Assembly: GCA_050012675.1 (NCBI GenBank)
Contig: JBEKGS010000019.1
Coordinates: 1-57,430, forward strand
DNA: 57,430 bases
DNA from: Fen-455 sp050012675
GTDB taxonomy: Bacteria; Actinomycetota; Acidimicrobiia; Acidimicrobiales; Bog-793
Reading direction: 5' to 3'
Shown here: positions 34,950 through 42,810 of the stretch, piece after piece
Position numbering within the stretch: position 1 is the stretch's first letter
Layout of the letters: each line of letters begins with the position of its first letter
Notes under the pieces: model-generated
Databases searched by the model: none
The model's input: the letters and a program-made list of their open reading frames with translations, nothing else
What the model was told of the DNA's origin: nothing
Position numbers and translations under genes: made by a program

Positions 34950-35338
34950 AGAACGAGTCCTATGTGCTGCTTTTCGTCGGCATCTTCTTCGGGTTTGTCG
35001 GCCTCGCCTACTGGCTGATGAGCCACGAGGACGCCGGCAGCATCATGCTGCTCGGGACGTTCCTCCTCGGCAGCGTGCCGGGCGGCTACTACCTCTGGTG
35101 GTCACGGAGGATGGCCCCGAGGCCGTCGGACGATCCGAAGGCCTCCCTCGATGACGGGGCAGGCGTCGTAGGGGCGTTCCCCGGCAGCAGCATCTGGCCC
35201 TTCGTGCTCGGCCTCGGCGCCACCTTCGTGGGCTTGGCGCTCGTGTTCGGCGCTTGGACACTGGCCGTCGGCCTGTTCCTGGCTATCGCGGCTCTCGTCG
35301 GGGTCGTCTACGAGAGCCGCCGCGGCGGCTTGGTCTAA
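34946..35338 (+). CDS. ctaF: Cytochrome c oxidase subunit IV, actinobacterial type
   Basis: The 130-residue protein has four hydrophobic segments (VLLFVGIFFGFVGLAYWL, IMLLGTFLLGSVPGGYYLWW, then two in WPFVLGLGATFVGLAL and AVGLFLAIAALVGVVY), like the actinobacterial CtaF subunit. It starts at ATG 34946 in an overlap with ctaD, the normal actinobacterial position. Most of the long frame that contains it is a shadow of ctaD. Confidence 0.85.
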   Translation: MKNESYVLLFVGIFFGFVGLAYWLMSHEDAGSIMLLGTFLLGSVPGGYYLWWSRRMAPRPSDDPKASLDDGAGVVGAFPGSSIWPFVLGLGATFVGLALVFGAWTLAVGLFLAIAALVGVVYESRRGGLV

Positions 35339-35502
35339 CCCGGTTCCCTGCCCTGGCCTGCGGCAGGGCCTGCTGGGGGATCAGAACTCCCGGCCTGAGG
35401 GCGCCGTCGGCCCACTCGAAGCGCGAAGCGCACAACGAACACGACGAGCACGGCCATCAGTAGCAGGAAGATCCCGAAACCGAAGTCGAAGGCCACACTC
35501 AC
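35335..35502 (-). CDS. 55-residue single-helix membrane protein coupled to tesB
   Basis: A short frame starts at GTG 35502, whose bases overlap the tesB stop (GTGA), with GGGAGG 8 nt upstream. The product has one N-terminal transmembrane segment (FDFGFGIFLLLMAVLVVFVVR), a basic stretch (LRVGRRRP) and a Pro/Gly-rich tail, so it is a small bitopic membrane protein. Its stop overlaps the ctaF stop by 3 nt (convergent). I recognise no family. Perfect coupling and a good ribosome site argue that it is real. It could act in membrane association of TesB or in oxidase stability; both are guesses. Confidence 0.65.
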   Translation of the reverse strand: MSVAFDFGFGIFLLLMAVLVVFVVRFALRVGRRRPQAGSSDPPAGPAAGQGREPG

Positions 35503-36392
35503 CTGCGGCCTCCCGGGTCCTTGTTCTTGAGAGGGTCATCCGACGTCACCCGGACCAGACCTTCTTGTACCAGGCTCACGACCAGGCGACCCTCTTGGTC
35601 GAAGATGAGCCCTCGCGCCAGGCCCCGGGCGCCATAGGCGTTGGGAGAGTCCTGGTCCACGAGCAACCACTTATCGGCGCGGAAGGGTCGGTGGAACCAC
35701 ATGCAATGGTCCAGGCTGACGACCATGGTCGTACCTTCTCTCCAGCGGATCTCGTGAGGCTTGAGCACCGAGTCGATGATCGACATGTCCGAGGCGTAGG
35801 CGATCACGGCCGCATGCAGCAGGGGATCGTCGGCCAGTTCCCCGTCCGCCCGCACCCACAACCGCTGACGGTTATCCGGGCTGGTCGCAGGCAACCAAGG
35901 AAGATCGCCGATGTAGCGCTGATCGATAGGTCGTGGCCGGCCCACCACGAACCAGTCCGGCAGCTGGTCGAGATAGGGCTCGAGCCGTTCGCGAACTGTC
36001 GGCAGCTCGTCCGGGCGCGGAACCTCTGGCATCTCCGCCTGGTGGGCCAAGCCCGGACCCTCGTCGAGGTGGAACGAGCACTGCAGATTGAAGATTGCAC
36101 GGCCGTGCTGGATCGCAACCACGCGCCTGGTTGTGAACGACCGGCCGTCGCGGATGCGATCGACCTCGTAGAGGATAGGCGCCGTCGGATCTCCAGGGCG
36201 AAGGAAGTACGAATGGAGGGAATGAACCCGGCCGGAGTCGACTGTCCGCCCGGCGGCGACGAGCGACTGGGCGGCCACCTGGCCACCGAAGACACGCAGT
36301 CGGGTCTCGTCGAGGTTCTTGCCACGGAAGATGTTGACCTCGATGGCTTCGAGGTCGAGCAGTTCGACCAGCTGGCTCAGGGCCTCTGTCAC
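35499..36392 (-). CDS. tesB: Acyl-CoA thioesterase II
   Basis: The 297-residue double-hotdog protein matches TesB: FRGKNLDETRLRVFGGQVAAQSLVAA at the N-terminus, the sequence HSYFLRPGDPT, and in the second half YASDMSIIDSVLKPH and LDHCMWFHRPFRADKW. It hydrolyses medium- and long-chain acyl-CoA. It starts at GTG 36392 from a leaderless promoter shared with gtrA and ends coupled to a small membrane-protein gene. Confidence 0.93.
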   Translation of the reverse strand: MTEALSQLVELLDLEAIEVNIFRGKNLDETRLRVFGGQVAAQSLVAAGRTVDSGRVHSLHSYFLRPGDPTAPILYEVDRIRDGRSFTTRRVVAIQHGRAIFNLQCSFHLDEGPGLAHQAEMPEVPRPDELPTVRERLEPYLDQLPDWFVVGRPRPIDQRYIGDLPWLPATSPDNRQRLWVRADGELADDPLLHAAVIAYASDMSIIDSVLKPHEIRWREGTTMVVSLDHCMWFHRPFRADKWLLVDQDSPNAYGARGLARGLIFDQEGRLVVSLVQEGLVRVTSDDPLKNKDPGGRR

Positions 36393-36418
36393 GGATCAGA
36401 CGATAGACTTCCCTCATG
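36392..36418. promoter_or_regulatory. 23-bp divergent leaderless promoter, tesB/gtrA
   Basis: Only 23 bp separate the start codons (GTG 36392 on the minus strand, ATG 36416 on the plus). Plus-strand -10 TAGACT (36404-36409) lies 6 nt before ATG; minus-strand -10 TATCGT (36405-36400) lies 7 nt before GTG. The two boxes overlap by 2 bp, and both transcripts would begin at their start codons. Any -35 must lie in the opposite gene. Confidence 0.6.
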
Positions 36419-37015
36419 GCCTCGTTAGTGAGCCGGGTTGTCGCGTTCCGGCGGTCGGAGCACTTCAGGCGAATGTGGAAATACGCCTCGGTCTCGATCG
36501 TGTCGACGATCGTGTCCCAAGTCGTGCTCTTTTCGACCTACCACATTTGGAAAGTCGGATCGGCGATGGAATGCAATGTCATCGCCACGGCCGTCGCCTC
36601 CATACCGGCTTACTATCTAAACCGGACATGGACCTGGGGCAAGACGGGCCGTTCGAACGTCTGGCGGGAGGTCGTGCCCTTCTGGACGATCTCGTTCACC
36701 GCCATGGTGCTCTCGACCGGTGCGGTCGGTATTGCCGCCCACAACGCGGACCGGATAGCGAGCGGATCCCTCGCTCGCGCGCTGATAGTCAACGGCGCCA
36801 ACCTGCTCACCTACGCCTGCATCTGGACGGCTCGGTACTTCATCTTCAACCGCTACCTTTTCGGAGCAAGGACCCAGGTTGGTTCCGGGAAAGAGCAGGT
36901 CGAGTTGACTCCTGAGATCGCGGTGCCCGCCAACGGCGATGCCGGCGTGTTCGCGCCGGGGGCGCCCACGCTCGTGGTCAGCGAGGCCGTCGAACCGGTT
37001 CGTGACGTTCGCTGA
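36416..37015 (+). CDS. GtrA-family membrane protein
   Basis: The 199-residue protein has about four transmembrane helices spread over residues 20-145 and the GtrA pattern (KYASVSIVSTIVSQVVLF, VASIPAYYLNRTWTWG, ARYFIFNRYLF). GtrA-like flippases move lipid-linked sugars in cell-envelope glycan synthesis. A soluble Ala/Val-rich tail of about 45 residues follows. It starts at the leaderless ATG 36416. The substrate is unknown. Confidence 0.88.
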   Translation: MASLVSRVVAFRRSEHFRRMWKYASVSIVSTIVSQVVLFSTYHIWKVGSAMECNVIATAVASIPAYYLNRTWTWGKTGRSNVWREVVPFWTISFTAMVLSTGAVGIAAHNADRIASGSLARALIVNGANLLTYACIWTARYFIFNRYLFGARTQVGSGKEQVELTPEIAVPANGDAGVFAPGAPTLVVSEAVEPVRDVR

Positions 37016-37050
37016 CCGCGTGATTGCCGCGGAGGCGAGCCCGGGCCGGC

Positions 37051-38580
37051 TCACCTGGGGGGATCGTTAGTTGCCCCGGGGCCTTGTTGCCGCTCGCGCC
37101 GGCGGGTCACGAGCGCGGCCACCCAGCCTGCCAACACGGCGAACAGTGCCAGTGAGACTGTCGGCACATCGCCGAAGCGGTTGTACAGCGTGACCCCGTT
37201 GCGCAGCGCCACGTCGACATTCAGCACCGCCGAAACCGACAGGGGGGTCTGTTCGAGCACGTCGCCTCGGTTGTCGATGACAGCTGAGTAGCCCGTCGGC
37301 GCCGCCTGCAACAGGTCGCGGCCCTCCTCGATCGCTTGCAGACGGGAAGCCGCGATCTCCTGGGCCGGCGCCTGCTCGCTCGAGTACGAGGAAGTGTTGG
37401 TTGGGACCAGGATGACCTGACCGCCGGCCCTCACGCCCGAGCGCCCGCGGTCGGGAAAGAAGACCTCGTAGGACACGAGCACGGCGACAGGTCCCGCCGG
37501 CGTCGCCATCAGCCCGCTCCCGCGTCCGGCGATGGCGTCGCGGGGAACCGCCGCGAGATTCGCAAAGTGGGCGAAGAAGGATCTCCACGGGACGTACTCG
37601 CCGAAGGGGACCCTGTGAACCTTCTCGAAGGTTGCGACAAGGGACCCGGAAGGCCCGTAGGCCACGATCTCGTTCCGGAACCTGGTCGCTCCGACGGGCC
37701 AGGTGACACCGGCGAAGAGCGTCGTGTGCAGGCGGCGGGCGATGCCGGAGAGCTGAGCAGCCTCCGGCGAGCCTTCGAGCGGCTGGCCGAGGGCCACGAC
37801 GTCCTCCGGCCACAGCACGAGACCTACCGGAGGGCGAACCAACGCGTTCTCCCTCAGCGCGGCGGCGTAGACGACCGACGCCGGGACCTGGAGATCGGAA
37901 AGACCGCGCCGGCCACCACCTTGCACTATGGCTGCGCTCAGCGTCCGGATCGGAGGCCCGCCATCGGCGGCGAACCCGCCCCAGACGGCGAGAGCGACCA
38001 CGACGCTAAGGCTGAGCGAGCACCCGACCAGAGCGGCCCGCGGAAAGCCACCCGTCTGTCGTCGTCGGAACCACGTGACGGCGAGCTCGCCGAGGGAAAC
38101 GCCTGCGAGGTAGGTGACGCCGACCAGCAGGACCGTGCCACCAAGGCGAGCCGTGCCGACGAGTGGGCCGTTCACCTGGCCGAGCGCGATCCCGCCCGGT
38201 GGCACGCCGCCGAAGGGCCAACGCTCACGTACCCATTCAGCGAGCGTCAGCAACCCCGCCAGGGCGGGCACGCGGGCCGGACCGGCTGGGAGAAGGACGC
38301 AGGCGATCGCGAACATTGCCGAGTGGATGATGATCAGGCCGGCATAGCCGAGGAACGTGAACTTGTCGGCCCAGGCGAGACCTATGGCGAATTGACCGGC
38401 CCCCGCCAGGAATCCGGCTGCCGCTCGTGTGCCGATCGGCCGGTCTCTCACTGCCCAGGCGAGAAGCGCCACTCCGACGATGGCAAGAGGCCACAGCCCG
38501 AAAGGTGGCAGCGAAAGCGCCACGAGGACGCCACCGACGAGCGAGGCGGACCACGCCACGACCCGTTCCGTATGACTCAC
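37051..38580 (-). CDS. lnt: Apolipoprotein N-acyltransferase homologue, catalytic Cys replaced by Ser
   Basis: The 509-residue protein has about seven transmembrane helices and a nitrilase-like periplasmic domain (residues about 215-465). Two of the three catalytic residues are seen: Glu in LWPEDVV and Lys in FEKVHRVPFGEYVP. Where the family has a catalytic Cys in CYE-type sequence, this protein reads VSYEVFFP, so serine replaces it. Lnt N-acylates the lipoprotein cysteine. Activity is therefore uncertain; it could be altered or lost. It starts at GTG 38580, overlapping hemY (GTGA). The longer upstream frame is a shadow. Confidence 0.85.
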   Translation of the reverse strand: MSHTERVVAWSASLVGGVLVALSLPPFGLWPLAIVGVALLAWAVRDRPIGTRAAAGFLAGAGQFAIGLAWADKFTFLGYAGLIIIHSAMFAIACVLLPAGPARVPALAGLLTLAEWVRERWPFGGVPPGGIALGQVNGPLVGTARLGGTVLLVGVTYLAGVSLGELAVTWFRRRQTGGFPRAALVGCSLSLSVVVALAVWGGFAADGGPPIRTLSAAIVQGGGRRGLSDLQVPASVVYAAALRENALVRPPVGLVLWPEDVVALGQPLEGSPEAAQLSGIARRLHTTLFAGVTWPVGATRFRNEIVAYGPSGSLVATFEKVHRVPFGEYVPWRSFFAHFANLAAVPRDAIAGRGSGLMATPAGPVAVLVSYEVFFPDRGRSGVRAGGQVILVPTNTSSYSSEQAPAQEIAASRLQAIEEGRDLLQAAPTGYSAVIDNRGDVLEQTPLSVSAVLNVDVALRNGVTLYNRFGDVPTVSLALFAVLAGWVAALVTRRRERQQGPGATNDPPR

Positions 38581-40100
38581 CGGCTCAGGCGATCGCGAAC
38601 CTCCACCGCGGCTCGCTCGCCGGTCGTCAGGCATGCCGGGATGCCGATCCCGCCCAGTGACGGGCCCGCGAGTGCGAGCGCAGGTAGCTCGACGAGAGCC
38701 GCTCGGGCGCGTTCGATCTTGCGGAGGTGCCCTGGCAGATACTGCGGGAAGGCCCGCGGCCAGCGCTGCACCAGGCTGGAAAGGGGCGGTGTCGATGTGC
38801 CGATCAGTTCTCGCAGGTCCTCGAGTACCGCCTGTACGAGCTGCTCGTCCGACATCGACGAGGGGCGTTCGTCGCCGTAGCGGCCGGTCGAGGCACGGAT
38901 CACGACTTCGCCGGGCGATGCGGTATACGGCCACTTGGCAGAGAGGAAAGAACAGCCCGTGACGATCCGGCCCTCGCAGCGAGGGGTAAGGAAGCCACTT
39001 CCCGCCGGCAGCGCTTCGATCGCATCGACGGGCCAGGCGAGTGTGACAAGGGCGACGCTCGAATGTGGGATCGAACCGAGCTCCGCTGCTGCGACGGGGG
39101 AGCTGTCGACGAGCAACCGGGCGGCCACGTACCCGGGGGCTGCCAGCACCACGCCGTCTGCCACGATCTCACCCGCGGCTGTTTCGAGCTCGTAGCGGTC
39201 CTTGACCCGCCGTAGGGCGGTGACGGCCGTACCCGTTCGAAGCTGTGCACCCCGCTTGTTCACGTCCGCCACGAGCTCGTCGACCATGCGGCCGAGTCCA
39301 TCCCGTATCCCGAGGAAGAATGGCCGGGGCTTGGCGCCGGTGCTTGGTGGCGGCCTCGGGGTATTCCGGGTAAGCAGCCTCAAAGCTCGCGTCACGCTGC
39401 GGTGGCCGACAAGAGCCTGTGCCACCTGGGGTGCCACGACGACTAGCGACAGTTGGTCGAGGCCTCCGGCGTTGATGCCTCCCAACAAGGGGTCCACGAG
39501 GCGCTCGACGAGTTCGCGGCCAAGACGCGTCTCGAGGATCGAGGCGGCGCTCCACTCGGGACCTTGGCGATCCGTGAAGACGGTCCTGTCTTGATCGGAG
39601 CGACCCGGCACGGCAAGCCCAAGGCTCGAGGCCGAGATCGGCGGCCCCAAGGCGAGAAGGTCGAGGGCGGCTCTGGCGAGGCCTCGCCCGCTCACGATTC
39701 GCGACCGGGCGAGGGCCACGAGATCGGGGGGCAAGCCGAGGACGAGCCCTGCCGGCAGGGGGCGCAGCCGTCCCCGCGATACCACCGAGGCCGAGCTTGT
39801 CGCCGGTGCCAGGAGATCATCGCCGAGCCCGAGCTGGTCGCACAGCTCAGCAGCGCTCGTGTTCCGCGTCAGGAAATTGTCAGGGCCGAAATCGAGAGAA
39901 CGGCCCCGGAACTCACCGGAGAGGATCTTGCCTCCGAAGCGTTCGTCGGATTCGAGCACAACGGTTTCGATGTCGGCTTCGTCACCGGCTCGGCCCGAGC
40001 TGTCCTTGAGCTCCCTGGTGACAGGGGGGGCACCGGTGAGGACACGGGCTGCGGCGAGCCCGCTGATCCCACCGCCGACGACGGCAACGAGCCGGCTCAT
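38577..40100 (-). CDS. hemY: Protoporphyrinogen/coproporphyrinogen oxidase (HemY/CgoX family)
   Basis: The 507-residue flavoenzyme starts with the FAD motif VAVVGGGISGLAAARVL. Further family features are ESDERFGGKILSGEF, LDFGPDNFL, LLGGINAGGLDQLSL, and the C-terminal LALAGPSLGGIGIPACLTTG. It aromatises the porphyrin ring before iron insertion. In Actinobacteria this enzyme often acts on coproporphyrinogen III. An insertion-like stretch at residues about 25-45 (LKDSSGRAGDEAD) follows the dinucleotide fold. It starts at ATG 40100, 4 nt after hemH, and overlaps lnt. Confidence 0.92.
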   Translation of the reverse strand: MSRLVAVVGGGISGLAAARVLTGAPPVTRELKDSSGRAGDEADIETVVLESDERFGGKILSGEFRGRSLDFGPDNFLTRNTSAAELCDQLGLGDDLLAPATSSASVVSRGRLRPLPAGLVLGLPPDLVALARSRIVSGRGLARAALDLLALGPPISASSLGLAVPGRSDQDRTVFTDRQGPEWSAASILETRLGRELVERLVDPLLGGINAGGLDQLSLVVVAPQVAQALVGHRSVTRALRLLTRNTPRPPPSTGAKPRPFFLGIRDGLGRMVDELVADVNKRGAQLRTGTAVTALRRVKDRYELETAAGEIVADGVVLAAPGYVAARLLVDSSPVAAAELGSIPHSSVALVTLAWPVDAIEALPAGSGFLTPRCEGRIVTGCSFLSAKWPYTASPGEVVIRASTGRYGDERPSSMSDEQLVQAVLEDLRELIGTSTPPLSSLVQRWPRAFPQYLPGHLRKIERARAALVELPALALAGPSLGGIGIPACLTTGERAAVEVRDRLSR

Positions 40101-40104
40101 GTCC

Positions 40105-41055
40105 CTACAGCTCCTCGGCACGGTCGATGACGAGATCCGCCAGCGCGGCACAGATCCTCGGATCGGCGTTCAAGGACCCGGTTCGAGCGAAGGCGACGCT
40201 CACCTCGGCGGCCACTCGGCTCGCCTCGATGTCGAGGTCGTAGAGGATCTCGAGGTGATCCGACGTAAAGCCGGCCGGGCAGACCACGACCGCCTCGACT
40301 CCTTCATCGGGCAGGCCCCTCAACCTCTCGAGGATGTCCGGTCCCAACCAGGGCTCCGGAGTCCGTCCCGCGCTCTGCCAGCCGATGTCCCAGCGTGCGA
40401 GACCCGACGCGGAGGCCACCAGTTCACCGGTGCGCCGCAGCTGATCGGCGTACGGGTCACCGTCGGAGACGACGCGCAGCGGGAGACTGTGCGCGGTGAC
40501 GAGTAGGAGAAGCTTCCCGTTATCAAGGGCGTCGCTTCCGATCTGGCCCAGCGAGGAGAGCGCGCCGGCGACTCGTTCGGCAAGAAGCTCGATGAGCACC
40601 TCGTGGTCGTGCCAGCTCTCGACGAACGAAGCGGGCATGTTGGCCTCGGTCGCTCGTTCTCGCACACGAGACACGTACTCTCCGATGCTGCCTCTCGAGT
40701 AGTGCGGTGCGAGGACGATGCCCACCAGACCGTGGACGCCCTCAGCGGCCAGAGCGTCGACAGCGCTCTCGATGTGGGGGTCGGAGTGCTTGTTGCCAAG
40801 GAAGCACAGGTAGCGGCCGGGAGACCGCAGCTCCAGTTGCTGTTGGATCCCGGACACCTGCTCGGCAGTGTGCCGCGAGAGGGGAGACGTTCCGCCTATC
40901 GCCTCGTACCGCCTTGTCAGGTCGGCCAGCTGTTCGGCACTTGGCGGACGCCCGCGGCGCACATCGGTGTAGAAGGTCTCGATCTGTCCGGGTGAGGGAG
41001 GGGTCCCATACGCCATGACGAGGACCCCGGTTCGTCTCGAGGAAGGTCCCATCAC
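40105..41055 (-). CDS. hemH: Ferrochelatase (HemH/CpfC)
   Basis: The 316-residue protein matches ferrochelatase: VLVMAYGTPPSPGQIETFY at the start, GNKHSDPHIESAV, VTAHSLPLRVVSDGDPYADQL with the conserved iron-site histidine, and CPAGFTSDHLEILYDLDIE. It inserts Fe2+ into the porphyrin; with HemY-type oxidation in Actinobacteria the substrate is probably coproporphyrin III. It overlaps hemE (ATGA) and is 4 nt from hemY. HemQ/ChdC, needed for the coproporphyrin route, is not in the window. Confidence 0.93.
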   Translation of the reverse strand: MMGPSSRRTGVLVMAYGTPPSPGQIETFYTDVRRGRPPSAEQLADLTRRYEAIGGTSPLSRHTAEQVSGIQQQLELRSPGRYLCFLGNKHSDPHIESAVDALAAEGVHGLVGIVLAPHYSRGSIGEYVSRVRERATEANMPASFVESWHDHEVLIELLAERVAGALSSLGQIGSDALDNGKLLLLVTAHSLPLRVVSDGDPYADQLRRTGELVASASGLARWDIGWQSAGRTPEPWLGPDILERLRGLPDEGVEAVVVCPAGFTSDHLEILYDLDIEASRVAAEVSVAFARTGSLNADPRICAALADLVIDRAEEL

Positions 41056-42107
41056 CCGGCAGTCTCATCCGAGAAAGTGCCTGGTCTCCAGTCGTGCACC
41101 GTCTCGACGACCCGAGCGAGCACTTCGGGATCGGTCTCGGGCAGGACGCCGTGCCCGAGATTGAAGATGTGCCCCGGCTTGCCGGCTGCGTCCTCCAGTA
41201 TCCTGATCGCCTCCTTGACCACCACGGCGACCGGGGCGAGACAGATGGCGGGGTCCAGATTGCCCTGCACGGCTTTTCCTGCCCCGACTCGCTTACGGGC
41301 CACCGAAAGTGGAACACGCCAGTCGACACCCACGACGTCTGCTCCCGCCTCGGACATGAGGCCCAGCAGCTCGCCGGTGCCGACGCCGAAATGGATCCTG
41401 GGCACGCCGAGATCCTGCAGTCCTTCGAGCACCTTGCGAGAAGCGGGCAGGGCAAAGGTCGCGTAGTCCGTCGGGGACAGTGCTCCCGCCCAGCTGTCGA
41501 AGAGCTGGACTGCAGAGGCACCCGCTTGGACCTGGGCTCTCAGCGTTGCCAGGGCGATGTCAGCGAGACGGTCGACGATCCCGTGCCACAGCCCGGGGTC
41601 ACCGTGCATGAGGGCTTTGGTGCGGGCGAAGTTCCGCGAAGGCCCCCCCTCGACGAGGTAGCTCGCGAGTGTGAAGGGAGCGCCGGCAAAGCCGATGAGG
41701 GGCACGTCCGACTCGCCAAGCACCAGTCGGATCGTCTCGAGCACGGGCGCGAGATCGGCCTCGGGCTCGAGGGGGCGAAGGCGCCTCAGGTCCTCGTCAC
41801 TGCGGAAGGGCCGGTCGATCACTGGTCCGCGTCCCGGCACTATCTCGACTCCGACACCGATGGCGGCGAGGGGGACGACGATGTCGGAGAACAGGATGGC
41901 TGCATCGACGCCGTAGCGGCGCACCGGCTGAAGTGTCAGCTCGGCCGCAAGTTCGGGGTCGGCGATGGCGGCCAGGATGTCGCCGTCTGCGCGCAAGCGA
42001 CGGTACTCAGGGAGGGACCTGCCGGCCTGGCGCATGAACCACACCGGCGTCCGCTCAACTGATGTGCACCGGCACGCCCTGAGGAAGGGAGAATCGAACG
42101 CCCGCAC
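41052..42107 (-). CDS. hemE: Uroporphyrinogen decarboxylase
   Basis: The 351-residue product has the family signatures: TPVWFMRQAGRSLPEYR at the N-terminus (catalytic RQAGR), ILFSDIVVPLAAIG with the conserved Asp, FAGAPFTLASYLVEGG, and NLGHGVLPETDPE near the end. It converts uroporphyrinogen III to coproporphyrinogen III. GTG 42107 (VRAFDSPFLRAC) is chosen because TACTGT lies 6 nt upstream; the frame itself extends to 42152. First gene of hemE-hemH-hemY-lnt, all coupled or nearly so. Confidence 0.94.
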   Translation of the reverse strand: MRAFDSPFLRACRCTSVERTPVWFMRQAGRSLPEYRRLRADGDILAAIADPELAAELTLQPVRRYGVDAAILFSDIVVPLAAIGVGVEIVPGRGPVIDRPFRSDEDLRRLRPLEPEADLAPVLETIRLVLGESDVPLIGFAGAPFTLASYLVEGGPSRNFARTKALMHGDPGLWHGIVDRLADIALATLRAQVQAGASAVQLFDSWAGALSPTDYATFALPASRKVLEGLQDLGVPRIHFGVGTGELLGLMSEAGADVVGVDWRVPLSVARKRVGAGKAVQGNLDPAICLAPVAVVVKEAIRILEDAAGKPGHIFNLGHGVLPETDPEVLARVVETVHDWRPGTFSDETAG

Positions 42108-42119
42108 GGCAAGACAGTA
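42107..42119 (-). promoter_or_regulatory. Leaderless promoter of hemE
   Basis: On the reverse strand TACTGT (42119-42114) is followed by 6 nt and GTG 42107, so the haem operon transcript should be leaderless. About 90 bp separate it from the divergent ctaE start. Confidence 0.5.
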
Positions 42120-42195
42120 TCCCGGCCTTCGGACCGGCCAGATTCGTTGCACCAGCCGCTAGATTCGGGCGCGTGTTTCGGCTAGAAAGTACGCC

Positions 42196-42810
42196 GTGAG
42201 CGACGCAGTGGTACTGCCGCGCCCGCACAGCCGACAGCAGCCGGGGGGGCCCCAGTTGCTCGCCGTTGGCGTCGTCGTCTGGCTTGGCTCGGAATTCATG
42301 TTCTTCAGCGGCCTTTTCGCCGCCTTCTTCACGATCCGCGCCCACAACATGCCTTCGTGGCCGCCGGCAGGGACCTTCCCGCCCGGAACGCACCTAGACA
42401 CGATCCAGGCCCTGATCTTCACCTTTGTGCTTCTCGCCTCCAGCCCAACTTTTCAATTGGGCGTGTGGGCGCAAGAACGCGGAGAGTACAAGAAGGCCCG
42501 TAACTGGATCATCACGAGCTTCATCCTTGGCGCCGCCTTCTTGGGGAACCAGGCCTATGAATGGAAGACACTTCCTTTCCGGCCGCACACCAACGCTTAT
42601 GGCTCGCTCTTCTACATCATGAGCGGTCTGCACGGGCTTCACGTACTGCTCGGGCTGGTCGCCATGATCGCCCTGCTCGGACGTCTCGCGGGTTCGATCA
42701 AGGGCGGCGACCCGGGTGAGACGGCCGTCTTCCAGGCAGTCAGCTACTACTGGCACTTCGTCGACTTCGTCTGGATTGGGCTGTTCAGCGCCCTGTTCCT
42801 GCTCTCGTGA
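42196..42810 (+). CDS. ctaE: Cytochrome c oxidase subunit III
   Basis: The 204-residue membrane protein has about five helices and the subunit III pattern (WLGSEFMFFSGLFAAFFTIR, YIMSGLHGLHVLLGL, YYWHFVDFVWIGLF). It completes the aa3 oxidase with CtaC and CtaD encoded 8 kb away. It starts at GTG 42196 (TAGAAA lies 7 nt before, a weaker leaderless signal) and overlaps qcrC by GTGA, the standard actinobacterial ctaE-qcrCAB operon. Confidence 0.95.
   Translation: MSDAVVLPRPHSRQQPGGPQLLAVGVVVWLGSEFMFFSGLFAAFFTIRAHNMPSWPPAGTFPPGTHLDTIQALIFTFVLLASSPTFQLGVWAQERGEYKKARNWIITSFILGAAFLGNQAYEWKTLPFRPHTNAYGSLFYIMSGLHGLHVLLGLVAMIALLGRLAGSIKGGDPGETAVFQAVSYYWHFVDFVWIGLFSALFLLS

Noticed and set aside
37336..38880. 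514-codon plus-strand frame over lnt and hemY
   Set aside because: Shadow of the minus-strand genes, with no hydrophobic or domain pattern, although it is long.
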